A DNA stretch of 64,000 nucleotides, from the NCBI GenBank assembly GCA_014607495.2, contig CP053155.1:434001-498000 (forward strand). Reading direction: 5' to 3'. The position numbers and the translations under genes were made by a program. The notes under the pieces are model-generated. The model worked only from the letters and a program-made list of their open reading frames with translations. It did not search any database and had not been told where the DNA came from. The first letter of the stretch is position 1, and each line of letters opens with the position of its first letter. This stretch comes from Carposina sasakii. Its lineage: Eukaryota > Arthropoda > Insecta > Lepidoptera > Carposinidae. Below are positions 10,546-21,767 of the stretch, piece after piece.

Positions 10546-11451
10546 ATGATATGAATATATTAATTTCTTTATCACGCTCTGAGTGTCTAACTTAACCGTG
10601 ATATCATAAATCTTATATTTAATCAACTTCGCTGCGTCACTCGATGCATTATCAGTTGATCTGTTGGCAAGCATCTCCCTCCCCCCCCCTAGGGTCAGTC
10701 GATGGTGTGAGGGAGACAGATATATTTACGAGCGACAACGCTGACGCGCGTCCGGTCGACGCGACAGATCGTACGATTGTCGAGAACTGCGTGTGTTGCC
10801 AAGATGAGAATATGTCGAGTCTGAAGTTTTTGGGGAATTAATTCGAAAATAAGGGCATCAGTTATTTCTCCGAAAGATTTCTATTGAAAAGCCGGACACT
10901 GGAAGATAAATCCGGAAATAAAGGCGTTTGTTTGACAAATGATTGTGAGATTACGAAAAGCCGGACTTTGTGCAGTAAATTCGTTTTCAACATGCTTGCT
11001 CGTAAATTATTTTTAATCGCTATGATTTTAGATAATGTAATCCAACATTTGAAAATGTACATGTCAAGAATAGGTAATAAATCTAGCTGAAAATATCTTT
11101 GCAGTTGTTTTTTATACGTCTATGCTTTTAGGTTTGTTATAGCACGTAGCAGTAGGTTACAAAAGCGGAAATTTTATTGATAAATATGGGAAAATAGAAG
11201 CGGAAGAGGAGTCTCCCTCAAAATTACATCCCGACAAAGCCACAACAACCGAGGTTCCGGGTAAACCTCGCGGATTCCTTTTTATGCAAATTCGAGAACA
11301 TTCCGATACGGTTACAAGCATCTTGTAGGTAAGTGTGGAGACTACTAGAGACCATATTTATTTGATACCAATAAATTACCAACCTACCGATATGGGCTAT
11401 GTATCACTATCTTATTGTCATAGATTACTATACTCGTATTGCTCTAAAAAC
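10546..11451. other. Stretch without recognisable gene
   Basis: A CpG-rich patch at about 10690-10800 contains an ORF of 65 codons with no recognisable domain. The two AAAGCCGGAC segments at 10888 and 10958 are weak direct repeats. Confidence 0.5.
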
Positions 11452-12057
11452 CTTATTCTTATTCTTTATTGAACATACACAAAAAAAAATATAGCATACA
11501 ACATTAAAAAAGAGATGCATGTACAATGGCAAGCTTATCTCTACCAGAGATCTCTTCCAGCAAGCCAAGCAAGTAAAGAGCAATTGTTAACAACAGGGTA
11601 ACATGTGCAATTAAACAAATTCTATGAAACTACAAAACTACATTATTAAAAAAAGGTAGAAAAATAAATGACAGTATATTCAAATAATGGACAGGTAGTG
11701 ATTCTTCAGCTTTTCCCTAAATGTGCCAACAATGTGGGGTAATTTATTCCATAGCTTAACCGCCTGAACTGAGAAAGAATACTCAAAAGCCCCAGAATGA
11801 AATCGGGTAGTTTGTAGCAGTGATGCCGTATTGGATCGGAGAGGCCGATCTCTTGAAAAGAGATATTTAAAGCGCTCACTGAGATACAACGGAGAAAGGC
11901 GATAATTTAACATTTTAAAAAGGAGTGTTAATAAATGAGTATTCCGGCGAAAACGAATCGGGAGCCATTTTAACTCTTTACGAAAGTGAGATACGTGATC
12001 AAATTTACGTAGTCCGTATATAAATTGGATACCTAAATTCTGTAGACGTTTGAGTTT
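11452..12057 (-). mobile_element. 5'-truncated non-LTR retrotransposon 3' end
   Basis: In reverse orientation the copy starts inside the reverse transcriptase C-terminal region, runs through its stop at 11680-11682 and continues about 230 bp to a 3' end rich in AATAAAG/AATAAG units near 11452. Upstream of 12057 the similarity ends abruptly, the usual result of incomplete target-primed reverse transcription. Confidence 0.7.
11680..12057 (-). pseudogene. C-terminal reverse transcriptase fragment (Jockey/CR1-type LINE)
   Basis: An open frame of about 125 residues with no start codon of its own. Key segments in order are KLKRLQNLGIQFIYGLRKFD, FRKELKWLPIRFRRNTHLLT, LSPLYLSERF, LRSNTASLLQTTRFHSGAFE and YSFSVQAVKLWNKLP. 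This pattern (RLQ..IRFI.GLR..DH, LPIR.RR, ...S...A..LWN.LP) is the conserved tail of Jockey- and CR1-related LINE polyproteins after the RT domain. The frame is intact from 12057 to the stop, which suggests a fairly young insertion, but endonuclease and RT catalytic parts are absent, so it cannot move by itself. Confidence 0.75.
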
Positions 12058-12489
12058 ATTTATTATTAAACCTATGAGAAATAAGTATCACTGGTGTTCC
12101 TTATCGCGGCTGTAGTTGCTTGTGATCATGAGTTGCCAGGTTCGAAGATCAGCTAAGGGTCAGGGCGAACATCATTAGTAAATTTGAAATTCTGTAGTAA
12201 CGCCTGAATAATACAGTAATTAAAATAGAAAAGGGAATACCTATATAGGTATAATGTATAGTTATATTGGCTTTCTAATTTAATATATAAAATAAAATTA
12301 TCTAGAGAGGTATTTTACGATAGGTGTAGACTCCATATTTGCCTACAGCTCCATGTTCGTTTCACATAAACTATTGGTTACCTGATTCCGTGTGTATTTT
12401 CCTCTTAAAAGCTCTAGTCTAGCGTTTCTTAAGAATATATTTGTAGTCAAGTGCGTTAGTTTTACTGCATTCTGTGGGCCTAAATATGC

Positions 12490-12690
12490 TCTACATTTTT
12501 TCTGATTGCGCCAGAAGGAGGGTTATGTTTTTCGACTCTATACATATGTATGTATGCATATTTCTTTGGCATGTTCTAGAGCCTAAACGGTTTATTGGAT
12601 TTGAGAGGTTCATTAAATTCGTCTTAGTCGTGACACGAGACTGGGTCAAAATTTTAAATAAAATTTTAATAAAATGTTATTTGATACAAT
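12490..12690 (+). mobile_element. Family C repeat copy
   Basis: TGATTGCGCCAGAAGGAGGG, GCATGTTCTAGAGCCTAAAC and ACGAGACTGGGTCAAAATTT match the copies at 39288-39453 and (inverted) 57330-57446. Terminal CGCAGTCGGGT is not preserved. Confidence 0.55.
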
Positions 12691-12739
12691 AGAATTACTC
12701 TCCAACATTTTATACTAGGTGATATCTGCGACTTCGTCT

Positions 12740-13736
12740 ACGTAAAGCCTATGTGTTATTTGTATAGATAGATAGACAGAATTTATTTGAAAATTACACA
12801 TATACAGACAGAAACAACACAGAACAAGACGATGGAAATAGGGTAGAAATATATACAATAGAAAAGAGTAGGCAAACAGGTAAGAACACACATGTAGAAA
12901 AGAATAGTAACATATGTGCAACATATTGTGTATCTGCCAGTCGGCCACGTCAACAATGGTCCACCGTATGGAAGGTAGGTTTTGTACGTAAATCCAAAAG
13001 ACACTGCACTGGTTAGAACTTCGTATATTCACACTACACGAATACAATCAAGAAAGCACAAAGCACAAGCACGAAAGTCAGAAGGATAGAATGACAAGCA
13101 CAATAAAGCAGAAAGAAGTAAAAAGCACAGCAAGACAGTTCGTAAGAAATAGCGTAATAAAATACAAGCGCGGGGCATAGGTGTTCGACACAGGTTGTGC
13201 GTACAGAGTACAAATCGCCACTGCCTGTGACCGAGCGACAGCGCATAGCCGGCCGGCGGCGCTTGCGCCTCACTTCGTATCAGTCGTGCGCGCGCGCATC
13301 TACCTAGGTTCGGGACCGCGGCCGCATACTACGGATATCGCCCGACTATGCTTGTGAATGCGTTTTGTATGTGCTACGCATTTATATCATAACTTATCTG
13401 TAATATTATAATTACGGAGATTTTTTACATAAAGCTTGCAATATTTTTAACCAAATTGCACCACTAGGCGCCCGCTAGCACAGTCAGCAAATTATCTGTG
13501 TACCGAGAATCTACTTAAACATTGGATAAAGTTAGGTTCTAACCGCAAGAGAGGATTTCTTGGTCTCGGTACTAATTCTTACGATAACAGGGTCTTCAAA
13601 ATTAGAAATATATAGCGTCTATTTAGACGGATAAGATATTAATGTTATCCTCCTTATGTAGTAGAAATATTATGCCTAATAGCATGTAGCCTGCAACTAC
13701 CGCGTAGACTACAGAATAGTCCTTCTGTCATATATA
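12740..13736. other. Stretch without recognisable gene; CpG-rich patch at 13190-13330
   Basis: Overlapping ORFs at 12715-13273 (-) look low-complexity and lack domain features. The CpG-rich patch contains TATCAGTCGTGCGCGCGCGC with an arthropod-type initiator (TCAGT at 13280), the same TCAGTCGTGCG string as at 35607. Whether it is a promoter cannot be told from sequence. Confidence 0.45.
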
Positions 13737-14100
13737 CAGGTTGTTTTTTCGTTGCCACCCTTAACGAAGGGTGCGTACTCTATAGATCAAATAAAGTAAG
13801 TTTATGCCAAAAAAAATGCTGGGAAACGATGTAAATTTTTACTTGATCGGGCGAAATTTATAGTGTCCAGTGTTTATGCTAGTTTTTTCATAGACGGATA
13901 TTAATAATTTCTCGTGAAAAAATCTTGCTACACACGTCAATGTGCATTTATGCAGAAAAACGCAGTCTATTTACTCAACTTTGGACCCTAATATTTTGGA
14001 AACCAGGCACTTCCCAGGTATGCTTCCACGGAGAAAAATTATCGTGACGATGAGGAGATTCCGTAGTTTTCGGGAACGTTGACGACCAAAAATCATCCTG
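13737..14100 (+). mobile_element. TA-flanked MITE, family A
   Basis: Begins CAGGTTGTTTTTTCGTTGCC, ends GACGACCAAAAATCATCCTG, flanked by TA at 13735-13736 and 14101-14102. The ends are imperfect inverted repeats. Internal blocks CACCCTTAACGAAGGGT, ATGCTGGGAAACGATG and GAGGAGATTCCGTAGTTTTC are shared by all family A copies. Confidence 0.8.
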
Positions 14101-14504
14101 TATATACAGGGTGTGGGTGACAGCCAGGCAAATACTGATATGATGAACAAGTACCAATGTGTTGAGTTATACGGCAGTATTATTACTCGTACTCGCAGGA
14201 AATGTATTTTTGACTTGATTATCAGTAATCTTTGCTCTCCGCGCCAATTGTATCGGGCGATCTTGTGACTAATTAAATGGGCTCATTGGCTATTATGTGA
14301 CACATTGCTGTTTTTTACGCTTTCTCGCAAAAACTACCGCATAGTTTTAGTTTCAAATTTACAGTTTTTTGAATTAAACTTATCCACCAGAACAATACAT
14401 AGACTATGTTAATCATGCGGACGAAGTCGCGGGAGTCCGCTTAGGTGTATAACTGAAGAACTAGGTACAATATTTGGTCATTATTTCTACATTTTAAATA
14501 TTTC

Positions 14505-14768
14505 TTCTATGCTGCTCAGAGAGTGAAAAAAAAAACGTGTAATACTACAGCTGCTTCTCTTCCCGGGCATACTGTACAAGTCAGTAGAGGGACAAGAGAG
14601 TCTTGGTGTTGTAGGCGATGGGCTGACCACCTGTCACTACTGACCGAACTTGTACATCTCAACTATACCCTCAAAATTGGTCAGAAGTGGCACCATGTGG
14701 TTCTATTGGCCCTTGATGCTCTGCCTACCCCGTAAGGGATAAAGGCGAGATTAATGTATGTATGTATA
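14505..14768 (+). mobile_element. Dispersed repeat with (TATG)n tail, family D copy 1
   Basis: Runs from TTCTATGCTGCTCAGAGAGT through AATACTACAGCTGCTTCTCT and ACATCTCAACTATACCCTCA to CTACCCCGTAAGGGATAAAG and a TATG-repeat tail. Two more copies lie at 42480-42750 (-) and 43305-43560 (+). The simple-repeat tail on one side suggests retroposition; the source element is unknown to me. Confidence 0.65.
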
Positions 14769-15024
14769 TCTAAACAAACAAGTTTTCTAAAAAGTTTCCA
14801 GCATTTTCTTAGAAAACTAATCTCCTTCCTTATTCATTATACAAATATTTTCCTACTGCTTTATTTTCGTGGTCTCCCTTTAGTGTGAAATTTAATTAAA
14901 GGAAGTAATTGGATTTTCCATCGTCTGGGGTTTTTGCTTCAAATTCCGGGAGCAAAACATGTTGCGTGCTTTTACAGAGGTTTGTTTGCCTTTTAAGAAG
15001 TCAAAGAAAGTAACCCATTGGTAA

Positions 15025-15803
15025 TAATAATAAGCCCGCAGGGCAGCTTGTGGCGAGCTGTTGGGAGGTAGCATTCCCACGGACTTGAAGGGCTCCCGGG
15101 AGAAGACCCTGTTTGTCATCTCCGGTGCCGGAGTGAGGTCTGACGAGGAACAGTTCCCCTACCTCTGCCTTGCCTTCGCCGGCCGGGCAGAGTGGAGTCG
15201 CGAGAGCTATGACAGCTCGAGGGTGGACGTGCCCGTCCGTAAGTGGCAAGTTGGCTTCGGTTTAAAGTCCAGGGGCACCCCTCCACCCTAGCCGCTCACC
15301 TAATGTTTCCCCCTTTGTCGCTCTGTGCGTGCGGCACAGGGAGCCCATGAAATGAGTCGGCGAGTCACCGCCTGCCACCTTTGCAATTTTGAGACTTGGT
15401 TGTAATGGCAGTCGTCCGTTAGTCTGGCGACGGTGAGGCGACCGTCGCCCTCCCATAATGAGCCCCCGAGCCGAGCGACGTGTGCAGTGTTCCGTACGTC
15501 GCCGACGCAAATGGGCGGCTGAGATAATAGCCGCCCGGGGCGTCACCACGACGCCCCAGGGAAGAGCCCGCCGCGAGGTTGGCGGGGGGCGTGTCGTCTT
15601 ACGGGGCCTGAGGTAGAATGCTATGGCAGTCCCACGGCCCCGCGGACAGCGACGACGAGGAACACCCTGGGATTTTAGTGGGTATTGCGTCGAGGTTTTC
15701 TTATTTTCCCCGGCGCCGAGTCCCACATAAGCCAGCGCGCGCGCCTCTCACCGGTGGGTATGCGTAAAAGCATTTCCCCAGGCAATAAATAAAAAGAAAA
15801 AAA
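15025..15803 (+). mobile_element. GC-rich region, possible R1-type LINE 3' end
   Basis: Sharply GC-rich against AT-rich flanks, starting after AATAATAATAAGCCCGCAGG and ending with AATAAATAAAAAGAAAAAAAA at 15785-15803. A short conceptual peptide with FPRRRVPHKPAR or, in another frame, GAESHISQRARLSPVGMRKS precedes the A-rich tail. The GC-rich 3' region with an A-rich end recalls the 3' parts of lepidopteran R1-clade LINEs, but I could not identify an RT motif, so the class is a guess. Confidence 0.4.
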
Positions 15804-16096
15804 AGGCGTCCGTTAGTCTCCTTCAATAGCCCAGTTACCCAACCCCACCCAACATTCAGCCCCATAGCCCATGACCTTTGTTTCCATCGCATGACATAGC
15901 TCTGCACTGCAATAGTCTTGCACATGGCGGGTATCATCGCTGGGTGTATCTTATTGTGCGCTCGGCGATGGTATCCGCCATGTGTATTCCATACCATATT
16001 AAAGTTCTCTTAAAAGGGCCTCTACATCTTGGCTACGGCCCGATGCACGCCTCTCAAAGGACCGGGACTCTGTAGTCCCGATAATTAAAAAAAAAA
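15804..16096 (+). repeat. Second GC-moderate block ending in an A-tract
   Basis: Starts with GGCGTCCGTTAGTCTCC, which echoes GTCGTCCGTTAGTCTGG at about 15410, and ends GTCCCGATAATTAAAAAAAAA. It contains GGCGGGTATCATCGCTGGGT and its near-inverse GCGATGGTATCCGCCATGTG, so it can fold. It may be a second, shorter copy or the end of the same family as 15025-15803. Confidence 0.4.
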
Positions 16097-16295
16097 TTAT
16101 ATCAATAGTATACCGTAAACAGGTCCACACACCTCACCACCCATCCCGATTCATAATAGATTGTCAACAATCTCGCAACAGCAGGTAGGTACACTTATTG
16201 TGGTGTGGTTGAGATACAGTATGCTCAATTTTAAGTTATGGTGATTATGTTAAATTAATAATCACGTGATTCAGAGCAAGAGCTTGACGAATTCC

Positions 16296-16395
16296 GTGTT
16301 ATTACAAAAGTATTCAATTTGACAGATATTCCATATTTTTTACTGTCAAATGTGATTGTTAAACAGTATCTAACTTAAGATAAGACGCGCTATCA
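16296..16395. repeat. Foldback repeat with ATTTGACAG / CTGTCAAAT stem, family E
   Basis: ATTTGACAG at 16317-16325 pairs with CTGTCAAAT at 16343-16351. GTGTTATTACAAAAG lies on the left. Related copies are at 18114-18241 and about 58995-59109, where GGTTTTGTAATAACAC marks the right end. Probably a small MITE family. Confidence 0.5.
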
Positions 16396-17389
16396 GTCCC
16401 GGTAGAATGTTCTCGAATGAATTTGTCTTAAGTGACAGAATACTAACCCATCATGTGAGGATATAAAAGAAAAAAATCCTCTATAAATACCAATATAAGA
16501 CACATGGAATAGCTCAAATAACAAAACTCATACACATGCAAGTACTCGTACCTCAACAAGTACCATTTATTACGTACAGTCTCATAAGCGTTACGATTAC
16601 GACACATTACTGTGAGGAGTATGCGCTAACCAGGCGCGACTGCCTCCTTGTGTCATTTGCTAAACGACTTCCTGGCCATTCACAGTATAATCATAACGGT
16701 AGGTCAACTACATATAAGGCATTTTATGGGATAACTTTGGTTAGGTGTGGTGAATTAAGTTGCTTAATTATAAAATATTATTAAGAAATGAAAAAAAAAT
16801 CACCCGAATGAGTTGCTTTACTTAATTTATGTGGGAAAAGCTAGGAATGGTTACCTACATGATATTAATAGCTTATATGAATTATACATTGATAAAATTG
16901 TGTAACATACACGATTTATCTCTATAGTATCTAATGCGTTATCTATTGAATAAGCGAATAAAACTTTACTTTTGTCGTTATGTCATGTTGGAAAATTTTA
17001 ACAAAATTGCGTCTAGTATTTGCCGTTTCCATTATTTATTTATCACGATAAAGTTAATCCTTTGATAATAACTACTCTGTGGCCCCTAAGACATGGCGGT
17101 AGTTTCACTTACACACGAGTTACGAGCATGTTCGCGGGATTCCGCGCAATTTGCCAATTTGTGGTGAACTCATTACGAGTAGGCAGTGTTGGTGACGACC
17201 TTCGGAATGGTCTCGAAGATATACCAGGCTTTTTAGGGGAGAGTTTTCGAGTGACGTTCCTTACGTTAAGGGAGGTATTAAATCTATAAGGAAATGTCTG
17301 GTTTTGGAAGATGGTTGTCATTGAACAGCTGATTCGGCTGATTTAACAAGGAGGAAACTTTGAATCGTTTGAAATGTTTGATCTAACTA
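16396..17389. other. Stretch without recognisable gene
   Basis: Short ORFs at 16536-16784 and 17020-17289 show no domain features. No repeat family recognised. Confidence 0.5.
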
Positions 17390-17497
17390 ATGATTATTTA
17401 TTAATAAAGAAATGGAAAAAATTCTTAACCCGAGTGGGAATCGAACCCACGACCTCTGCATTCCGTGCCAGCGCTCTTACCACTGAGCTACCGGGTA
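17390..17497 (-). mobile_element. tRNA-derived SINE head (SINE family 1)
   Basis: In reverse orientation it reads TACCCGGTAGCTCAGTGGTA with a perfect A box (TAGCTCAGTGG), then GGTCGTGGGTTCGATTCCCA with a perfect B box, then AAGAATTTTTTCCATTTCTT as in the 7808 copy. The anticodon arm (CTGGC against GCAGA) does not pair, so I do not call a functional tRNA. The GIEPTTSAFRASALTTELPG peptide of the overlapping ORF is the usual false translation of such SINEs. Confidence 0.75.
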
Positions 17498-18113
17498 TTA
17501 AATTACATTTTGGCAACGTTATTTTTCATCCCGATAGCTATACACTAGCCAAAACTCGGCAAACAAAGCTGAATCCCTCAGCACAATGTTTAATGATGAA
17601 ACGATCAACCATATCCTAACGGATTATATTACGAAGAAGAATGATTATTTAATCCAAATGAATGTCAAACTGGCTAGTTACATATTTGGGGTCCGTACAT
17701 TTATGACGTAAAATGCTTCATGTATATCGTCGGTTGCGTAATTTCAATACGCAAAAAATATGCATAGCATACATTCGTTTCCTATGCTGATGCCGGGCTT
17801 CCCTAGAATACATCAGCTACATCTTCTGCCGTACAGTTCTTCCGTAATCAAAGCTTACATTATGAATAGTCGGTTCATTCAAAGTAGTCTCATAGTCAAA
17901 TCATCAACACTATCGTGAATAAAGGTCTTATTAGACCCTTCCCCGCTTGACCTCAAGCAGTTCATTTGAGTGAAACTCGTAACCGACCCGCGGACGGACG
18001 TGAGTCGAGAGCAGTCCGGAGTAGGTGAGGACTAATCAATAAGTACATACGATGCTCAAGAAGAATAATAGAACATTTGTTTTATTAGTACGTTGCAGCT
18101 AATAAACTACAAC

Positions 18114-18241
18114 TGTGTTATTGCAAAAGAATTTAAACCTTTTTCAAGCTAAACATGGCCTAAATTTGACAGATATGCCATACATTTTGCTGTCAAATTT
18201 CATATTTAAATCGAGTCAACTTTAGGCGCTTTTTTGTAATT
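18114..18241. repeat. Foldback repeat, family E copy
   Basis: AAATTTGACAG at 18172-18182 pairs with CTGTCAAATTT at 18190-18200. The outer parts GTGTTATTGCAAAAG and CTTTTTTGTAAT are roughly inverted. Confidence 0.5.
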
Positions 18242-18329
18242 TGTAATTTGTACCACCTTTGCTTTCACTTCGTAAAAGTATTGAAGTACGAAGGAGAGGT
18301 AAAATCATTAGAATGAGATGAGCTAAATC

Positions 18330-18520
18330 AGGGGTTCCCAAACTTTTCTTCTCATACAGTTTCAAGAGTTAACTCGTTCTGGTGGACCCCCTACAGGCCT
18401 ACACCACATTAATCACATACAAATTAATTGTGAAACCCCATTTTTTCACGCTAACGTAGATCCCCATCGAGTCTCCGGTGGACCCCTGGGGGTCCACCTG
18501 GACCACTTTGGGAACCACTG
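18330..18520. mobile_element. hAT-type MITE with perfect 8-bp target duplication
   Basis: Starts CAGGGGTTCCCAAACTTTTC, ends TTTGGGAACCACTG. Terminal inverted repeats fit the CAGNG start of hAT elements, and AGCTAAAT is duplicated at 18322-18329 and 18521-18528. It is 191 bp long and non-coding. A related copy in opposite orientation is at 39562-39711. Confidence 0.88.
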
Positions 18521-18529
18521 AGCTAAATG

Positions 18530-19699
18530 ATAAAATCATAAATATTGGGAAGTAGGTACTTACATTTGGGATAGGAACACATGAAGGTACGAGTACATAA
18601 CAGTTCTCGTAATCACATAAAAATACAATCGATAAAATATAACGTTTAATCTTTTATATACAACCTTACGCCGCCATAGGTGTCGGCAGAGACTACATAT
18701 CTCAATTAATTCAGATCTCAGTACATTCCAAAGATAACTCTTTACCTCGTCCTCACTCATTAAATACTACATGAGTAATTTCGTGTGCTCTTTTTTCAAC
18801 ACGTCCCCAATTTACTTTAATTTTCAATTCAATTTTTGACGCAAATTGCTCCGTCGATTACTTTACTTTAATTCTATTTATATTATCGGTGTATAACACG
18901 TACATTGTACAAACCTGACTGAACTATTGGGAATAGAGGAAATATAGTATAGCATTCTGCTTTTATATTTCTGTGTTACTATCATGTCCCTCTACTATAA
19001 AACCTACTACCTCCCATACACGCTGGTAATATCTGGCGGGATGCCAACTGTAGGCTGTGCCGGTCGCCGCTGTGCCGCCACGCCATGTGAACTGCGAGAG
19101 TATTAGTACTGCAATCGTAGTGTTTTGCCTATGTATGTATGTATATTTTATAACGGGCAGAGTACACTAATAGATTATGCTTGACCTACGTGCGACTAGG
19201 CAATTACAATGTGTGAAGATTCTAAATGTACTTTTATTTTTTCATAAATATATTCTGAGTCCCAATAGGTTCTATATAATTTGCTATTTTTATTGCATTT
19301 CGCTTAAAATACACCTTCTGTTACATCCTGTGTAAATAAAATATAGTAACGTCACAAAGTTATGCAGGGCATAAGATACTATGATAAGCTTAGAGTTTAC
19401 CAATCGGGGCAATTCTTGAAATTTTTTGAGCCGAAACGAACCACTAACGAGGACAATTTACGACCAATTTGGTAGCACAGCACCTTTATAAGTGGCATAG
19501 ACGTTTCCAAATTACCAATTCAAATGAACTATTTATTAGTAATTTGGGTATGACCCTCCTCTCTCCTAAGTCATCTAGTTATAATTTCATTAGAAATAAC
19601 GAGGTTATTCGGCTTCTAGAGTAGGTATAAAGAGGAGGTGTTCTTGTTATTCCCCTTGAGTAGTACAAAGAGTGTCTAATAACGTACGTTGATAGAAAA
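18530..19699. other. Stretch without recognisable gene; MITE family B end at 19303-19335
   Basis: Only the remnant CGCTTAAAATACACCTTCTG followed by TTACATCCTG (a MITE family B right end) is recognisable. Confidence 0.5.
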
Positions 19700-20165
19700 T
19701 AGTGTCTCCGTTATAAAGGGTATACTAGTAACGATTACCTACATAATTTGTGGTATGACCTGCCTGCCGGTGATGACCTACGGTGCCGAGACGTGGTCTC
19801 TAACTGTGTGCCTCATAAAGAAGCTCAGGATCGCACAGCGAGCAATGGAGAGAGCTATGCTTGGGATCTCTGCGTGATAGAATCAGAAATAAGGAGATCC
19901 GGAGACGTACAAAGATCACTGACATAGCTCAACGGTTCAGCAAGCTAAAGTGACAATGGGCAGGACACATAGCTCGAAGAACTGATGGCCGATGGAGCCG
20001 GAAAGTCCTAGAGTGGATACCACGTATCGGCAAACGCAGCGTTGGAAGGCCACCCGCGAGATAGACGGACGACCTAGTTAAGGTCGCGGGCGTCGGTTGG
20101 ATGCAGGCTGCTCCGATCGGTCGGTATGGAGGTTGTTGGGGGAGGCCTTTGTCCAGCAGTGGACT
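19700..20165 (+). pseudogene. RTE-like LINE RT C-terminal fragment
   Basis: Conceptual translation gives CLPVMTYGAETWSLTVCLIK, LRIAQRAMERAMLGIS, then after a frame break RDRIRNKEIRRRTKITDIAQ, QWAGHIARRTDGRW, GRPPARWTDDLVKVAG and LLGEAFVQQWTF. This is the conserved end of RTE-type endonuclease-reverse transcriptase polyproteins (AMTYGSETW...QRAMERAMLG...GHIARR.D.RW...GRP..RW.DD). It has at least one stop, at 19877, and one frameshift. The 3' end (GGCCTTTGTCCAGCAGTGGA) is the motif from which the many short CCAGCAGTGGACTGCAATAG repeats in this window derive. No RT catalytic part remains. Confidence 0.75.
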
Positions 20166-20189
20166 TTCTAATTGTTATACATAGGTATA

Positions 20190-20655
20190 CACGATGTTTT
20201 TTCGTTGCCACCCTTAACGAAGGGTACGTACTCTATACATCAAATAAAGTAAGTTTATGCCGAAAAAATGCTGGGAAACGATGTAAATAAAAAAAATAAA
20301 AAATTACTTGATTGGGCGAAATTTATATAGGTAGTGTCCAGTGCTTAAGCTAGTGAAAAAATCTTGCTACGCGCGTCTATGTGCATTTAAGCAGAAAAAT
20401 GCAGTCTATTTACTCAACTTTGGTCCATCATCATCATCATCAGCCTATTACAGTCCACTGATGGACGAAGGCCTACCCCGGGGCACGCCAAAAGACTGCC
20501 ATGGGGGGTATTTGCCCATAGTCACCACGGTGGACCATAATACGAGTATTTTGGAAACCAGACCCTTCCCAGGTATGCATCCATGGAGAAAAATTATCGT
20601 GATGATGAGGAGATTCCATAGTATTCGGGAACGTTGACGACCAAAAATCACCCTG
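20190..20655 (+). mobile_element. TA-family MITE A, interrupted copy
   Basis: Left part CACGATGTTTTTTCGTTGCC to CAACTTTGG, right part TATTTTGGAAACCAGACCCT to CACCCTG. Between them, at about 20424-20540, an RTE-like 3' end in reverse orientation (ATCATCATCATCAGCCTATT to TAGTCACCACGG) is inserted. Apart from the insertion the order matches the other family A copies. Confidence 0.75.
20424..20540 (-). mobile_element. RTE-like 3' end nested in MITE A
   Basis: Reverse complement contains CAGTGGACTGTAATAGGCTG followed by ATGATGATGATG, the standard 3' end of this family. The surrounding GGTCCA/GGACCA may be the duplicated or altered insertion site. Confidence 0.7.
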
Positions 20656-20784
20656 AATGTATAATTTGTATTACAAATGAAATAAAAAAAACTATCAATA
20701 TCTTATATCTCACTCTTTTAAAAACTTGTGTTGCCCGTGTTTGTGTAGAAGCCAATTAAATAATATTCTATTCTTACCACGTTG

Positions 20785-20922
20785 TTCTTGCAAAGAGGCG
20801 ATATATTGAAAGCTAATTAATAACCATTGCTTCGTTATGCGGAGGCTACATTGCTAATCACATGATTATATTGATCACAGCTCCCTTTAGTATTTACTCC
20901 ATGACTGGAGCCCCTGACGTAC
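20785..20922 (-). mobile_element. Partial MITE family B copy
   Basis: The block AGGCGATATATTGAAAGCTA...CATGACTGGAGCCCCTGACG is the inverse of the middle of the 23695-24085 element. No terminal repeats present. Confidence 0.6.
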
Positions 20923-21124
20923 GGACGTACATTTACGCGGTTTTCTTTACGTTAAAGTCTAGAGTTTAATTAAAACAACAACATAAGAAAGGCTTTGCGA
21001 GAGAAAAGATTATTCTTCTGAGGTTTTAATTTAAATTATTATCTTAGTAATATTATAGTGATTAAGACTATGTTATGAAATTTATGCAAAATTACTGAAG
21101 TAGAGATATCGAATCTGCAGTTTT

Positions 21125-21364
21125 AAGGCTCGAGCAGACCGGATGCGTGTACGTGCACGTAAGCATAGACGTATACGTACCTTTGAGTTGTAATGTATGG
21201 AACTGTATAGGCACGGGAAGACCAGATGCGTATGCGTAGACGTAAGCGTAGACGTCAAGCGGTGTGTCCTGTCTTATACAGTTCCATACATTACAACTCA
21301 GAGGTACGTGTACGTCTACGCTTACGTGTACGCATACGCATCCGCATCCGGTGTGCTCGAGGCT
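21125..21364. mobile_element. 240-bp foldback element
   Basis: The left arm 21125-21209 starts AAGGCTCGAGCAGACCGGAT and the right arm 21276-21364 ends with its inverse. The arms include TTGTAATGTATGGAACTGTA and its exact complement. The loop carries a third, direct version of the ACCAGATGCGTATGCGTAGA segment. Much of the arm is alternating purine-pyrimidine (CGTGTACGTGCACGTA). Confidence 0.75.
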
Positions 21365-21656
21365 TTACATAATATTGTTTCCATGTTTATATTTTAACAT
21401 ACTCTTGATAGAATATAATAACTGAGCTCATTTGAAATCACTAAGATAAATAGTATTAAGAAATGTAATTTTACAAAATATCTATTATATTATAAAGTAA
21501 GTAAAATCAGTCAGCGCATACTGATTTATCAACTCCGATACGACATGAACAGGCGATATTTAAACCAGTAGGTACCTTCCTTTTTATGACTACTAAGAAA
21601 GAATTTCCAAAAATTCCCCAGGGAAGGGGAAATAACAAGAATTCAAAATTACGCAG

Positions 21657-21767
21657 ACGAAGTGAGTGTACATTACTTTTTATCCCGGGAAAATATTTTT
21701 ATCACTACTAATTTCGATATTTTGGTTTTTCTGCAATCCACGCGGACGGAATCGCGGGCGTCCACTA
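21657..21767 (+). mobile_element. Helitron-like 3' fragment
   Basis: Contains TTTTTATCCCGGGAAAATAT and ends CCACGCGGACGGAATCGCGG...CGTCCACTAA, a good Helitron 3' end with CTAA. The 5' part is absent. Confidence 0.6.

Noticed and set aside
12715..13273. Overlapping minus-strand ORFs with Cys/Tyr/Phe-rich peptides
   Set aside because: Low-complexity composition and competing frames; no motif, no neighbouring exon structure.
15262..15726. 154-codon minus-strand ORF in the GC-rich block
   Set aside because: GC-rich sequence has few stops; the Arg/Pro-rich peptide has no domain, and the A-rich tail at 15785-15803 indicates the block is oriented on the plus strand.
17395..17497. Functional tRNA gene
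   Set aside because: A and B boxes and T arm are good, but the anticodon and acceptor stems do not pair, and the unit is followed by a shared non-tRNA tail as in the 7808 copy, so it is a SINE.
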